From NCBI GenBank assembly GCA_022453515.1, contig JAJNNY010000001.1, positions 1,426,001 through 1,490,000 on the forward strand: a DNA stretch of 64,000 nucleotides, in the 5' to 3' direction. Below are positions 47,090 to 58,628 of this stretch, one piece after another. This DNA is from Astrocystis sublimbata. Its lineage: Eukaryota; Ascomycota; Sordariomycetes; Xylariales; Xylariaceae. Below the pieces are notes generated by a model that saw only the letters and a list, made by a program, of their open reading frames with translations, was not told the origin of the DNA and did not search any database. Position 1 is the first letter of the stretch, and the number at the start of each line of letters is the position of its first letter. A program made the translations under genes and the position numbers.

Positions 47090-49156
47090 TCATTCCTTAG
47101 CCAAGAACTTCTGGAAGGCTTCCTGCTCAATGACAACATTACCCACAGATCGTAGCTTCTTCTTGCCTTCCTTCTGCTTCTCGAGCAGCTTCTTCCGTCG
47201 CGTGATATCACTAGCATGTAGTTTCGCCAGCACATCTTTGCGGAACGGCTTCAGCGTCTCTCGCGCAAGGACCTTCTTGCCCACGGCCGCCTGGATGATG
47301 ACCTCGAACATCTGGCGCTGCACGTGCTCCTTGAATCTCGTAACCCACTGCTTGGCCAGACGATCGGCCTGGGACCTGTGCACGACGCGTGCGATGGCGT
47401 CGACGGGCTCCTTATTGACGAGCAGCTGCAGCTTGACCAAGTCGCTCTCGCGCCATCCGGCGTCCTCGTAGTCGAGGGTCGCGTAGCCCTTGGTGGCGCC
47501 CTTGAGTTTCCCGAAGAGGTCGTCGACCAGCTGCGCCGTGGGGATGCGGTACTTGAGGATGACCTGCATGCCGCGGAAGAACTCGATGCTCTCCTGTTCG
47601 CCGCGGCACGCCTCGCACAGCTCGATGGCGCGCCCGAGGTATTCTTCGGGAACTGTGATGGTGCCCATCACGAAGGGCTCGAAGAACTTGGCCCCGCGCA
47701 TTTTGCTGTTCTCCACCTCAGGGAAGTCGACGGGGCTCTGGTGCACCTCCTCACTGCCGTCCTGGTACACCACCTTGGTCTGCACGGCGGGCTCAGTGAT
47801 GATGACGCTCGCGCCGTATTCCTGACGTAGGCGGTCTTGAAATACGGAGCAGTGGAGACTGCCGAGGAAACCGACGCGCCAGCCCGCGCCAAGGGCCTCT
47901 GAGTGATCCTTGTACAGGGTGATGCTGCGGTCGTTGAGGACAAGCTGGCTGATACTGTCAGAGAGACGACTATAGTCGCCGGGATCTGTGGGAAAGGCAG
48001 CGACGAAGACCATGGGCTTGGGCTCTTCAAAGCCTGGATACGGTTCGACCACGTCTTCCGAACCGTTTATTGTGAAGGTATCGCCAATCTTGGCATCCTG
48101 TATCTTCTTCATGCCGGGGTTGAAGATTATGTAGCCAACCTGCCCAGCTCGTAGAATTGACATTGGCACCTGTGTCGGATAGCGGATGCCAACCTCTCCA
48201 ACCGTGTATTTCTGACCAGTGGCAAAACTGATGAGCTGATCGCCGGCCTTGACGATTCCGTCGAAGAGCCTGACGAGACAGACAACGCCGCGGAAGCTGT
48301 CGTACCATGAATCGACCAGTAACATCCTTAAGGGTTTTTTAGAATCGCCATCGGGGGCAGGGATGGCCTCCACGATGGCGGGCAGCAGATCCTTGACGTT
48401 GAGGCCGGTTTTAGCACTGACGCCGATGGCTTTACTCGCGTCGAGCTCAAAGGTAGACTCCAGCTGCTCGACCACGCGAGGTATGTCGGCGGCGGCCATG
48501 TCGATCTTGTTGATGACGGGGAGGATCTTCAAGCCCTCGGCGAAGGCGAGGAAGAAGTTGGCAACGGTCTGGGCCTGCACGCCCTGGCTCGCATCGACGA
48601 GCAGAAGGGCACCGCCGCAACTGGCGTAGGACCGCGTGACCTCAGCGCGGAAGTCGACGTGACCTGGGGTGTCGACCAGATGGAGCAGGTAGTCCTCCCC
48701 TTTGTGATTGTAGATCATGGTGCAGGTCTGGGCCTTGACGGTGATGCCGCGCTCGCGCTCGACCTCGAGGGTGTCGAGGATCTGGCGGTTGGAACTGGAC
48801 GAGGAGATGGTGCCGGTGATCTCGAGCAGACGGTCGGACAAGGTGGACTTGCCATGGTCGATGTGGGCGACGATGCAGAAGTTACGGAATCGGTCGAGAG
48901 GAATGGCGGCGATGCGGCGTTCGAGGTCGCTCTTGGCGATAACAAGCTTGGACTTGGAGCTGCTGTATCGATGGGCGCATGGCCCCTGAGGCATTCGTGC
49001 TTGGGACGACGCATGGGATGGCCAGCGAGCTACTGGTGCTCGCGTATGTGTGTGGAGAGAGATGGAGCGAGTGCTATAAGCCGCATAGCGGCGATATGTC
49101 TGGCGTATCATACATGGTCGTGTGCGGACGGCGGACGGGCAAATACTGCCACCCAT
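47090..49156 (-). CDS. GUF1: Mitochondrial translation elongation factor GUF1 (LepA/EF4)
   Basis: Single exon, 688 aa. Arg/Ser-rich N-terminal extension of about 75 residues (mitochondrial presequence type), then the translational GTPase core. AHIDHGKST (G1, about residues 97-105) is followed by [11 protein letters not shown] (switch I), DTPGH (G3), NKIDMA (G4) and SAKTG (G5). EF4-specific domains and the C-terminal domain follow, with [24 protein letters not shown] at the end as in all LepA proteins (broken here only by normal variation). GUF1 promotes accurate mitochondrial protein synthesis under stress. The annotated start is the upstream Met; Met16 or Met55 are possible alternatives. It is divergent from MAD2. 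Confidence 0.95.
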   Translation of the reverse strand: MGGSICPSAVRTRPCMIRQTYRRYAAYSTRSISLHTHTRAPVARWPSHASSQARMPQGPCAHRYSSSKSKLVIAKSDLERRIAAIPLDRFRNFCIVAHIDHGKSTLSDRLLEITGTISSSSSNRQILDTLEVERERGITVKAQTCTMIYNHKGEDYLLHLVDTPGHVDFRAEVTRSYASCGGALLLVDASQGVQAQTVANFFLAFAEGLKILPVINKIDMAAADIPRVVEQLESTFELDASKAIGVSAKTGLNVKDLLPAIVEAIPAPDGDSKKPLRMLLVDSWYDSFRGVVCLVRLFDGIVKAGDQLISFATGQKYTVGEVGIRYPTQVPMSILRAGQVGYIIFNPGMKKIQDAKIGDTFTINGSEDVVEPYPGFEEPKPMVFVAAFPTDPGDYSRLSDSISQLVLNDRSITLYKDHSEALGAGWRVGFLGSLHCSVFQDRLRQEYGASVIITEPAVQTKVVYQDGSEEVHQSPVDFPEVENSKMRGAKFFEPFVMGTITVPEEYLGRAIELCEACRGEQESIEFFRGMQVILKYRIPTAQLVDDLFGKLKGATKGYATLDYEDAGWRESDLVKLQLLVNKEPVDAIARVVHRSQADRLAKQWVTRFKEHVQRQMFEVIIQAAVGKKVLARETLKPFRKDVLAKLHASDITRRKKLLEKQKEGKKKLRSVGNVVIEQEAFQKFLAKE

Positions 49157-49681
49157 TCATACAGATTTGATCAGCGTGTTCTCATATGTGTTGATTCGTG
49201 ATCCGTAGCTGCAGGGAGGATGTCGATGCTGTGGGCTGAAGTGGCTCTAGACTGGATCGGAATGGGCCGGTGAAGGTAGGTATGTAGGTATCTCACATGG
49301 CGATTGCATTCCTCATCAAATCTACAATTGCGCTGTCGCCCCCCACTAGGAGGTAGGTACCTAGCGGGGCCTAGGTACGGCACATGCATACATTCTTATC
49401 GTTATCGCACTGATAATGGGGCTCATAAGGGTACCTATCAACCTCCAAGTGCCCCTTTGCCGTCCAGTCGGGACATGTGGCCCATCACCCCGCCAAAAGG
49501 TGCCCAGCAGGTCGGCGCAAAGTAAACAAATCGGGACTCAAGCCAAGGTTCAACTTTCCACTGTATCTGCGACCACAAGGTGCAATCAGCCTTCTTTCCA
49601 TTCCCACAACAGACTTATCCTCACTTTTAAGTAATCATAAAATCACGAATCCTCCATTTATCATATCATCCAACGTCCAAG
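49157..49681. promoter_or_regulatory. Divergent promoter region GUF1 / MAD2
   Basis: 525 bp. It has GTAGGTA and CCTAGGTAC tracts (about 49275-49290 and 49350-49380). No specific site can be assigned. Confidence 0.35.
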
Positions 49682-50642
49682 ATGCCTCCGGCCGCAGCGG
49701 AAAAGGAGAAGGAGAAGGACAAGTCCAAGGTTCACAAGCTGTCCATCAAAGGCAGCGCAAAGCTTGTCGCTGAATTTGTATGTTCTATCTGCATACTGCA
49801 GCATCGCAAAACGCGTATATCTGTAGACGTAGGGTCTGATCGCTGACACAAACTCTCCGCTTTATTACAGTTCCAATACTCGATACATACCATCCTGTAC
49901 GTCTGCCCGTTCAGTCGCAGTCCCAGCCGGCACGACTCAATTTGAATCGCAGCAACCAACAACCAGCGCCGGGAAAGAAACGAGATCTTGCTGACAGTAC
50001 CTTTCTCCAACCCGCAGATTCCAAAGAGGCGTATATCCAGCCGAAGACTTCACGACCGTCAAGAAGTATGGCCTCAACATGCTCGTGTCGGCAGACGACC
50101 AGGTGAAGGCCTACATCAAGAAGATCATGTCGCAGCTCGACCGGTGGATGCAGCGCGGCAAGATCAGCAAGCTGGTCATCGTCATCACCGACAAAGACAC
50201 GGGCGAACACGTCGAGCGGTGGCAATTCGACGTGCAGATCCTCGCCTCCGCCACATCCAAATCCTCCAAATCCTCATCATCCAAAACGTCAACAACCACA
50301 TCCTCGACAACCAACGGCGGCCAAGAAAACGGCGCCAGCAGCGGTAGTAGCAACGGCAACGCCGCCTCGTCCGCCGATCCATCCAAGACCGAAGCCGAGA
50401 TCCAGGCCGAGATCGCCGCGCTGTTCCGCCAGATCACCGCCTCCGTCACCTTCCTGCCCCAGCTGGCCGGCGACTGCACCTTCAACGTGCTCGTCTACGC
50501 CGACGCCGACTCCGAGGTCCCCGTCGAGTGGGGCGACAGCGACGCCAAGGACATCGTCAACGGCGAGCGCGTCCAGCTGCGCGGCTTCAGCACCAGCAAC
50601 CACCGCGTCGAGACCCTCGTCAGCTACCGGCTCGGCAATTAG
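49682..50642 (+). CDS. MAD2: Spindle checkpoint protein MAD2 (HORMA domain)
   Basis: Exons 49682-49777, 49871-49896 (26 nt) and 50018-50642; 248 aa. HORMA landmarks in order: SIKGSAKLVAEFFQYSIHTIL (residues 21-41), FQRGVYPAEDF, KYGLNMLV, KLVIVITDKDTGEHVERWQFD, FRQITASVTFLP and the C-terminal safety-belt segment (about residues 200-245). MAD2 binds Cdc20 at unattached kinetochores to delay anaphase. A Lys/Glu-rich N-terminus of about 15 residues and a Ser/Thr/Gly/Asn-rich insertion of about 50 residues (117-165) lengthen it relative to the usual 205 or so. The insertion falls in the loop after the VERWQFDV strand. Confidence 0.93.
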
Positions 50643-51280
50643 ATGAGAGAGAATCCCACTTCTGTTAAATGCCACTTCCTTTCTCGACAAGTGTGTAGCT
50701 TTGCGCCATCTCACTCTGTGACGGGGTTCGTTTGTTTGCCATTTAGCTGTTGTATGATGGGTATATTGTGACAAAGTTGTGCTGGCTGTGGTACAGCTAA
50801 ACAAACACAAATCACACGGATTGGCAAAGGCTAGGGTCATATCGAGGCGTTTTGGAGTTGTGATGGGTTGTATCTAGTCATCTATCAAGTCTTCGCAGCC
50901 AAGGCTAATGGAGGAACGGGTGGTTTCAGCGTTTTTTTTCTTAAATGACTTGCTACCTGCTACCTATTGAGCGTCTAGCTGCTGGTAGGCGTGAGCACCG
51001 CATTACGAATACAGCGGGAGACTTCTGAGGCTGCAATATGACAAACCCCCTGATACATTGCGCCAAAACAGTGATATCTGTATCTTACGTACTCAAGTTT
51101 CTTGTAGGTCAAAAAGGCCATCTCGTATCGGTGCCGCCTTTTTTGTGATTGACATTTCTAACCCGTTCTTCAGATCTGCGCGCCGTGCTGCTCTCCCCTT
51201 TCATAACGCCTGTGTTGAATCGCTCCGTGACTGCTTTTTTACGGCTTGACATGTATATAGGTAGATGGCGAAGCCCTCTT
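50643..51280. other. Convergent intergenic region MAD2 / UBP14
   Basis: 638 bp between convergent stop codons; 3' untranslated sequence, no further feature seen. Confidence 0.45.
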
Positions 51281-53912
51281 TTAAACCCGGTTGAAAAAGT
51301 AGACGTACGCCGTCTGCTTCATCTCTTCAACGTCTCCGGCCTCGACGACCTTCTCGTCGTTGAAGAGCACCCACGTCGGCTTCTCCGCGGGATCGAGCTG
51401 CTTGCGCACAAATGCGACGTAGTGTCTATACATGTCATTAGTCTTGCTAACACAGCGGAAGAAGCAGAAGCTTTACTTACCCGGCATGGATGCTGGTTCC
51501 TTTATGGCAAACAATGCTTTGCAGCTGGAAGTTCGCGGGTAGATCCGCAGACCCGGCCGGGGCTGTCTCCTTGCTCTCCGTGGCCGCGCCGCTCTCTTCC
51601 CCGAAGTCGCCTTGGTCGTCCGGGTGACTGAACAGCCATTCCACCGCTCGCTCCATATCGCCATTTGTCTCCTTCAAAGCCTTGCGTGCTTGCGGCGCAG
51701 AGAACCCCATCGCACCGAGCGTCTCGATCTTCTCGGGATCGGCTGCGTCACTTCCACCTCCACCCCCACCCCCACCGGACGATGGAATGACTAACGGGTC
51801 GTCAATGCCTTCATCCTCCATGTGGGCGAATAGCCATTCCATGGCAGCGTTGGCATCTGAGTTACCGGTCGCATGTAATGCCTTTTCGCCGCGGTTTTGG
51901 GGAAATCCCATGGACATGAGCTGGTCAAGCGCACCCTCGTTGGGGGCAAATGCCGGAGCAGCAGATTGCTCCTCGTCTGGTAGGAATTCCTCCGACTCTT
52001 GATGACCAGGCGAAAGATACTCGTCCAATGGGAATGGGCCGTCCGCCACAATGACAGGAACGTTTACTTTGCGTGGTACCCAGTTCTCGATCGTCATCTT
52101 CCGAGCATTGACGATGAGTGTAGTCGGAAACGTCTTAAACTGAACACGCTTTGTGAATCCTACTTTGCTGTCGCATGCAGGGCATGTTAGTTCAACAGCC
52201 TCTTGCGCTGTAAACCGATTGAGGCACTGTTCTAGGGTAACTGCCCGGTAGGTGTCGCCATCCCCTCCTTCGGACTGTGGGATCTTCTCGAGTGGTACAT
52301 CTATGAAGATGCTATCTTGCTCCATGGTCGAGTAGCGAACCTTCTTGCAGTTTATGCATTGTAGCCTCTGCTCCGTAACGAACCTAAATGGCTGTGTTGG
52401 GTCTTTCAGGGGAGCGGGATGCTGTGATCGCGTGATGAGCTTGATGAGATGTTGAAGTAGCTCGAATGAATCTTGTTGGCGCATTGTCGAGAATTCAGCA
52501 TGGCCACGGCCAATTAGATGTTTCAACATGCTGGGCGCGAGGCCTTTCTGATGTGGGATCTCGGGAGAGTGTTCTGACGCTATGACATCGCTGTCGGGCT
52601 TGGAATAACGACCGGATGACAGCCCCTCCGCGACCTTGCGTAACTGAGTCTCCAGGTCCTGCGCCGGATCAAGAGCATCGGGCAGATCAGCGCCCGGTAA
52701 GTTATACCGGTCACGAAACGCAGGCAAGTCGAACAGACACTGCAAGATACTAGCCAGGTAGCAGCTGTTCCCGAGGTTCTTCAACCCGGTTAGACTAGGT
52801 CCGAATAGTGGCTTCAGTTCTTTTCCATCCTCTGTTGTCATGGAAAACTCCCACCGTAAGTTCTGCTCGATCTGCATCTCGGTCAGACTCTTTTCTGTCT
52901 TGACCTGGTCAGCGAGCATGACGCCCCAGTGGGCCAGATGCGACGCAAGATCGCCGTCGAGGCGCTCCTCGTCGCACTGGTAACAGTAAACGTCGGCGGA
53001 CCCCTCGGGCGTGATGGAACCAAGTTTGACAGCGACGGCGTGGCCTGACTCGGTCGCATGAGCCAGTCCGTGAGAATTGCCGCCCACACCACCAAACTGA
53101 GCTCGACCGCAGCCTAGATTGCCACATTCCAAGCACAGCCATAGGTTCTCTTTCAGGTCACATTTGGAGCAATGTCCCAAGTCGCTCTCGAGTTTGCGAC
53201 TCGCTTGCTGCTGTAGAAGCAGGATATGCTCGCAACTTGTCAGTTCCTGTTCCCATGCCTTGACTTCCTCCTGGCGGGAGAAGGTGTTGGCGCTGAGGAT
53301 GCCAGCCACGAGAGGAGCCAGCTTGGGGTGAGTCTTGTCGAGCTCTATAGCGCATTCGTGGCACCTGACGGAAGTATCCATTTCATATCGATCGGCGTCG
53401 GTCTCGGCAGCGATAGCCAGCTTGGTAATCTTGGCGGGAGGTTCGTCTTTAACGATATGTTTCCGCGTTCGACGGATGTTCAAGGCGAGTGGGTGGCTTC
53501 GGGTGACATAGTGAAGCTGAGAATGTGTCCTCTCGCTGACACACCCGCCGTTGAAGCACTGAAGACAGACATCGAGGCCCTCTGGACAGTCCTGGAAACA
53601 GGTCAGAACAGCGATAAACCAAGAGAGGTATCGCGACAAGGCAGATGAAGAAAAAAGCAACGAGGTAAACGGGGAGAGGAGGGTGGCAAGAGAGATAGAA
53701 CATACAATCGAGTCGAAGCACTGCGTGCAGTCTTCGCGGTAGACAGACTGCGCTGGAGTCGGAGGGCTCAGAGCTGGCGTACGAAGTCAGTAAATCTTGC
53801 CCTTGAGCCTTTGCCTATCCTACCCCCCCCCCCCCCCCCCTTCGCAACCAAACGATAGACGCGAGCAAGCACTTCTGCACTTACAGAGGGACTCTAGATG
53901 CGGGCACGCCAT
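51281..53912 (-). CDS. UBP14: Ubiquitin C-terminal hydrolase, UBP14/USP5 (isopeptidase T) type
   Basis: Exons 53912-53885, 53773-53706, 53591-51481 and 51425-51281; 783 aa. Order: N-terminal variant zinc finger (CPHLESL, CTQCF, CLQCFNGGC), the canonical UBP zinc finger (about residues 150-250; CSKCDLKENLWLCLECG, HSGHAVA-like), the USP Cys box NLGNSCYLAS (Cys about 309), two UBA domains (LMSMGFPQNRGEKAL and LGAMGFSAPQARKAL) and the His box HAGHYVAF (His737, across the last splice). UBP14/USP5 disassembles free polyubiquitin chains and so keeps proteasome flow and ubiquitin supply. A Gly-run linker separates the UBAs. The first intron contains a C18 tract (G18 in the transcript). Confidence 0.94.
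53823..53840. repeat. C18 homopolymer in UBP14 intron 1
   Basis: Eighteen consecutive C on the + strand, hence G18 in the pre-mRNA of UBP14, within its first intron (53884-53774). Confidence 0.9.
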
Positions 53913-55557
53913 GGCGAACGAGGGGACCAGAGGGTGTGCGGCCGCAGGTGCTGGCAAATGCGCGTAGCAGTGTGGTAGTGTGGTAGTGGGAGAAGATGGC
54001 CCTCCGTGGGGTATGCGAGGTGGCGCAGAAAGGTTGGTGGTTTGTTTGCACGAGTTGTGCTCGAGGTTCGAGGTTCGAGGTTCGAGGTTCGAGGTTGTTG
54101 TTCAGATGGGGTCCGTTTGGCTGGCCTTCGCTAGTAGTAACTACATCACCCAAGCATTGGAGCTAGGGAGGTATGTAGGTATGATGATCTTACCTACATA
54201 CTCGCTAAATCTGGAAGATACCCACAGGTGCTGCGGAGGGTTGCCAAAGGGAGAGGCTAATGTGAGATGCAGGCGGCCGACGATGAGATCCAATTGATGG
54301 TCTTAGGTTGCTTACCGCTCTGTGTCCCGACTTTTTTATTCTAGGTGATGCAATCGCTGGACGAGCCCGAGTGCAGTAAGGTACATAAGTACATACTTGC
54401 AGGTGGTATGTACATGTAGCTAGGCCACCTTTTAACTAACACGAGCCTTGAGTTATAAAGGCAAGCTCGGCAGACACAGTACGTACTTCGTACAATACCT
54501 GAGTTGCAGGAATCCAAACCTTGAACCCCCTCAACTACCTAAGCATGTAGGTAGGTGAGAAGTATGTTATGAAGTGCGCAAATCTTAGGATTACGAGTAC
54601 AGGCGACTGAGCCCCAAAAACACCTAGAGTGAGAAAATCATATTGATGCAAACATATCAGAGAGATAAAACCGAGTTGGAGTTACATGGAAGTTTTGGCT
54701 GCAAGTTGGACTCAAACACCCCGCCATGAGCTGAACATGCTACTGCACAGGACATGCCTGCCCCGCACTTGCAGTACAGCTGCGATAGGCTCCTGGGTAC
54801 ATGTAGGTAGAAGAGGGTGTGTGTAGGAAGGAACGGACGGCCGAGGAACTCGGGGATATCTCGGATCGGAGGAAGCACCTGCATCTCCAAGGTTTAGAGC
54901 CCAGACCAGGCGGATCTGATAAGACAAAGAATTCCCCATGGACCCCATGGATAAGATGCCGCTCTCGTGGTACAGTGCGTGCTGATACCTAGCCGCGGAC
55001 GCATCTTGGCACTTCCTGGCGAGCCTGGCCCGCCTGACCTGAGAGCACTGGAGACCCGACCAACCCCCTGAATTTGCCCCTCATCCCCTGAAGCCGCGAG
55101 CATTTGACTTCTTGAGAGCAGAATACAGTGTGTACAACTCACCCCAGTACGATGAAATCATAGTGTCATGGGGGGTTATCTGATTCGCCACAAGGGACCA
55201 GCTCTTATTATTCGCGACCGAGATCGCCGACCGAGCAGCACAAGCGCATTAAGTCTGGGGCAAACCTCCGCGCCCTTATTACCAATTCCTTCCCGTCCAT
55301 TGTATCTCTAGGCAGTCCCACCATCTAAACAACTCACCAGAACACCTACCCATATCACCCTAACATTCTGACCTACGCATAACCCACGCGCCACCCACAT
55401 CTGCTCGGCCTCAGATCTGTTTCAGAAAGTCTGTAACAGCAACGAGCGCTTTCTCGTCAAAGAAATTTGAGCGACCGACGTCCGCAGAACCAGCGACGTC
55501 ACCAAAGATATTCCAGCAGAAAGCTCCTCCGACCCGCATCATCACACATCAATCACC
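53913..55557. other. Intergenic region UBP14 / ISU1 with GAGGTTC tandem
   Basis: About 1.6 kb between divergent genes. It contains a heptamer tandem (54062-54096) and several GTAGGTA tracts. Open frames over 54657-55142 lack support. The final 250 bp, pyrimidine-rich, is the likely ISU1 promoter and leader. Confidence 0.4.
54062..54096. repeat. CGAGGTT heptamer tandem
   Basis: Five tandem CGAGGTT units. The same GAGGTTC word also occurs in pairs near 8060 and singly near 43350. Confidence 0.9.
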
Positions 55558-56193
55558 ATGTTGTCACGAACACTTGCCAATACCGCCCGCCGCGCCGTGG
55601 CAACCTCAGCCCCTCGCGTAGCGATGCCCATGCGTCAAACTCTCAGCCCAGTCGCCAATGTCACACGCAGATCCTACCACGAGAAGGTCCTGGATCACTA
55701 CAACAAGCCCCGCAATGTTGGTTCGATGCAGAAGAACGACGTGGACGTTGGTACCGGCCTAGTTGGAGCCCCCGCCTGTGGCGATGTCATGAAGCTCCAG
55801 ATCCGTGTCGACCCCAACGACAACCGCATCTCCGATGTCAAGTTCAAGACCTTCGGCTGTGGCAGCGCCATTGCGAGCTCAAGCTACCTGACCGAACTAG
55901 TCCGTGGCATGACCCTGGAGGAAGCTGGCAAGGTGAAGAACACTGAGATTGCTAAGGAGCTGTGTCTCCCACCTGTCAAGTGTGAGTTCACCAATCCACC
56001 ATTGTATTATCTAATTATTTCGCAATAGGTGCTGACTTCATGCATAGTGCACTGCTCTATGCTGGCTGAGGATGCCATCAAATCCGCCATCTCCAACTAC
56101 TATACCAAAAACCCTCACGCGAAGCCGACAGATCTTGCCGGCACTACTGCTAAGCTACCAGAGGCGCAGCAAGCCGCATCTGCTGCTGCTTAA
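55558..56193 (+). CDS. ISU1: Iron-sulfur cluster scaffold protein ISU1 (IscU)
   Basis: Exons 55558-55981 and 56048-56193; 189 aa. An Arg/Ala-rich mitochondrial presequence (about 1-38) precedes the IscU core YHEKVLDHYNKPRNVG. The three cluster-binding cysteines are Cys74 (GAPACGD), Cys101 (FGCGS) and the Cys after the splice in LHCSMLAEDA. The LPPVK chaperone-binding motif (about 137-141) ends exon 1. ISU1 assembles [2Fe-2S] clusters in the matrix with Nfs1 and frataxin, and passes them on through Hsp70/Jac1. The intron splits the Leu codon right after LPPVK. A C-terminal extension of about 20 residues, rich in Ala/Gln, is usual for fungi. Confidence 0.95.
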
Positions 56194-57159
56194 AGTGAAT
56201 ATCGCAGCTCGAACGGAAAAAAAAGAAAAGAGAAAAAAAAAAAGGCTGAGTCATTGGTTCAATTTGAACATAAGTTTGCTATGTGCGTCATACGGAAACC
56301 AAAAGCAGTTGATCAGCCGTAGGGGGTGACACCAGGAGGGGTTTCGACGGTCGCGGTGATTTTGAGACTGACCGCGGGTGGGAGACATGATGCACCATTG
56401 AGTTAGGAGTTAGGGAATGCGGCCATTTTGATTTACGAAACACTCATCAGGCTTCCAGCTTGACAAACATGCAGGGAGAAATTCCCTCACTAAATTGTAC
56501 CATTACACCAATGAGATACACCTCAAGCATCTTACGTTACGTGCTTTGATACCTATGGAAGTCATTGACCGTGCTATTCTGAAAGTATGTCAGAAACTAC
56601 ACTAGAGCCCCCATGTACCAGATTATTCTCAATCTTGCATGCTACTTGCGAGTACGAGGCTCACTGCTGGAGGCCATCGCATGGTGAGGTAGTGCTGGTG
56701 AGCGACTTTGAAAGTGATGGCTGGGAGCCCCTTGTAGAGAGTAAGGTTCTAGGCGGGCTAGGTGAACGTCTATATCCCTAGTACCCAGTACTGACTATGA
56801 ATCTGATATGCAGTACGGAGTACTCTGTACAAATGTGTATATCAAAGCATAGGGCTACTGCAAATCCACCGCATGTATTGATCCCTCCCGTGCCTTTACA
56901 TCCCTCTTCACTTCGCCGCGCGTTGGCCCACTCAACCCTTCGGTTCACCTCCTGTCTCTCAACATCCACCTGGTTCCTGACCCGGCTACAACCTTAATTT
57001 ATTTGACCATTTCCTTGACGGCTATGTGAGACATGATGGTTCTGTTGGCTTGGTATTATTAATCTCCGTAGAAATACCAGGGACAATTTCACCAAGGCCC
57101 AGCAGTCCCCGTTGCTGGCTTCGGAGATTAGACCTCTCCTCCCACGACCACAACACGCA
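56194..57159. other. Intergenic region ISU1 / P450 pseudogene
   Basis: About 970 bp between the ISU1 stop and the end of the P450 remnant. It starts with an A-rich tract (56215-56245). No gene is supported. Confidence 0.4.
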
Positions 57160-58628
57160 TCACGGGGAATCGCTGTCGCTCGGGCCCTTCTGCGAAAACT
57201 TGTCGTTTGGTCGGATGGTGACGTGCGTGCTCGCGTAAGGATACTTAAACGTGCGCCAAGAAAAGTATCGCTCAGCCGCCGGGTCGACCAGTGCGATATC
57301 GTATTTCATGACGAGCAACCCTATAATGACTTTGAGGGCCGCGGACGCGTACCACCTCCCGGTACTTGATGTCCGGCGTCAGCATTGATAATGAACGCAT
57401 CTTAACCGATAGTGTTTATTTGAACCGATGTCGACTTACCATGATCCTTTTCCGGTCCTCCATTGCTGCCAGTCCGAGATGTCCGTGTACGGCGTTGCCT
57501 TTCCGGCCTCGGGAATCTTGTACCGGTCGCCCGACAGAGGCATTGCCGACGCGCGGGGCGCGTCTTTCATGTATGTGTTGGCATGCTTATAGGCCTGTGG
57601 CGAGACGAATCGGAAAGGGTAGAACTCGTCCGGCTCGCACCAGACGGCGGGATCCCTATTCATCCCCCCCAGGAGCGGAGCAAATCCAATCCCTCGGCTG
57701 TACTGTAGTTCCGTCGGAGAAGTGGAAGGGCCTCAAAACCTTACGACGGGTGCTAACTAATAGTCATGTTTTAAACATGATTAGTTCATGAACCTGATTG
57801 CACACATACGGAAGTTTTGCGTATCGTTGTACTATACCTGACTCGATCGGGTTGAGGTGAGCGGACTCTTTCATGAAGCTGTCCATGAGAGGAAGCATCT
57901 GGCCGCCCGACTTGTCGAACTCCAGCCACCCCGTGTGTTCTATTTCTTGACGCAGGATATCTACCAGATCATGGTGGTCACAAAGGTCGAACACCGCGGC
58001 ACATGCCGTAGTTGATGCGATGTGAACCCACCCGAACCAGACGACGATTAGCTCGTGGACGATCTGAGTTACGCCCCATGGCTTGTGTTTCGGACAGTGG
58101 TCCATGATCCATTGGATACAGTCGTTGTATTCCGGGATATTGTGCCCTGCTTTGGTTGTAGGATATCTTTGGCCACCGCCAGCAAGGAAAGTGTGCCTTC
58201 CGGGGCGGTATTGCTTTCCTTGATGCGATGCCAGTCTGAGGTCAAGACGATGGTATTGCTTGGGGGTTTCACGGAAAACGGTGCGCCATTGGACTATTAC
58301 AAGACGGGAAACTTAGCTATTGTGTATATATCAATCATCATCCACTTGACCTGGAAGGATGGGTTGGATGCTGTTGCTAAGTATTGGTTACCTGTTGGTA
58401 TGCTGCTTGGATGATTGCTGGCCCCTGGAAGACAAAGGCCACTGCTTTCAATCGAGGTTTAAGAAGCCGCAGGGCTCGAGGTAGACTGAATAGGGCAGCA
58501 CGACGTCTGGTCTCAATGTCGTCTTTCCACACCCCGAGATCCCATTCAGACAACGCCCAGACAACTAAGACCAAACTGCCGAAGTTAGCAGCCCAGATTA
58601 GGACGGGAAGTGCAGAGGAGAACGACAT
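57160..58628 (-). pseudogene. Cytochrome P450 pseudogene, internally deleted and frameshifted
   Basis: The N-terminal exon (58628-58392) encodes a membrane anchor and a proline-poor linker. The next (from 58293) has the P450 beta-1 region FSVKPPSNTIVL and AKDILQPK. At about 58144-58150 the reading frame jumps by two bases straight into the helix-I region (NIPEYNDCIQWIMD, IVVWFGWVHIASTT), so roughly 150-200 residues (helices B' to H) are missing. The helix-K, PERF-like (FYPFRF) and heme regions follow (57838 end; 57756-57440; 57364-57160). A G7 run at 57664-57670 (C on +) adds one base and a stop. The heme Cys motif (W-x-x-G-x-x-x-C-x-G) is restored only across the last splice. No working enzyme is expected. 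Confidence 0.8.

Noticed and set aside
54062..54096. GGTTCGAGG repeats considered as tRNA T-arm fragments
   Set aside because: It is a simple heptamer tandem; no cloverleaf can be formed.
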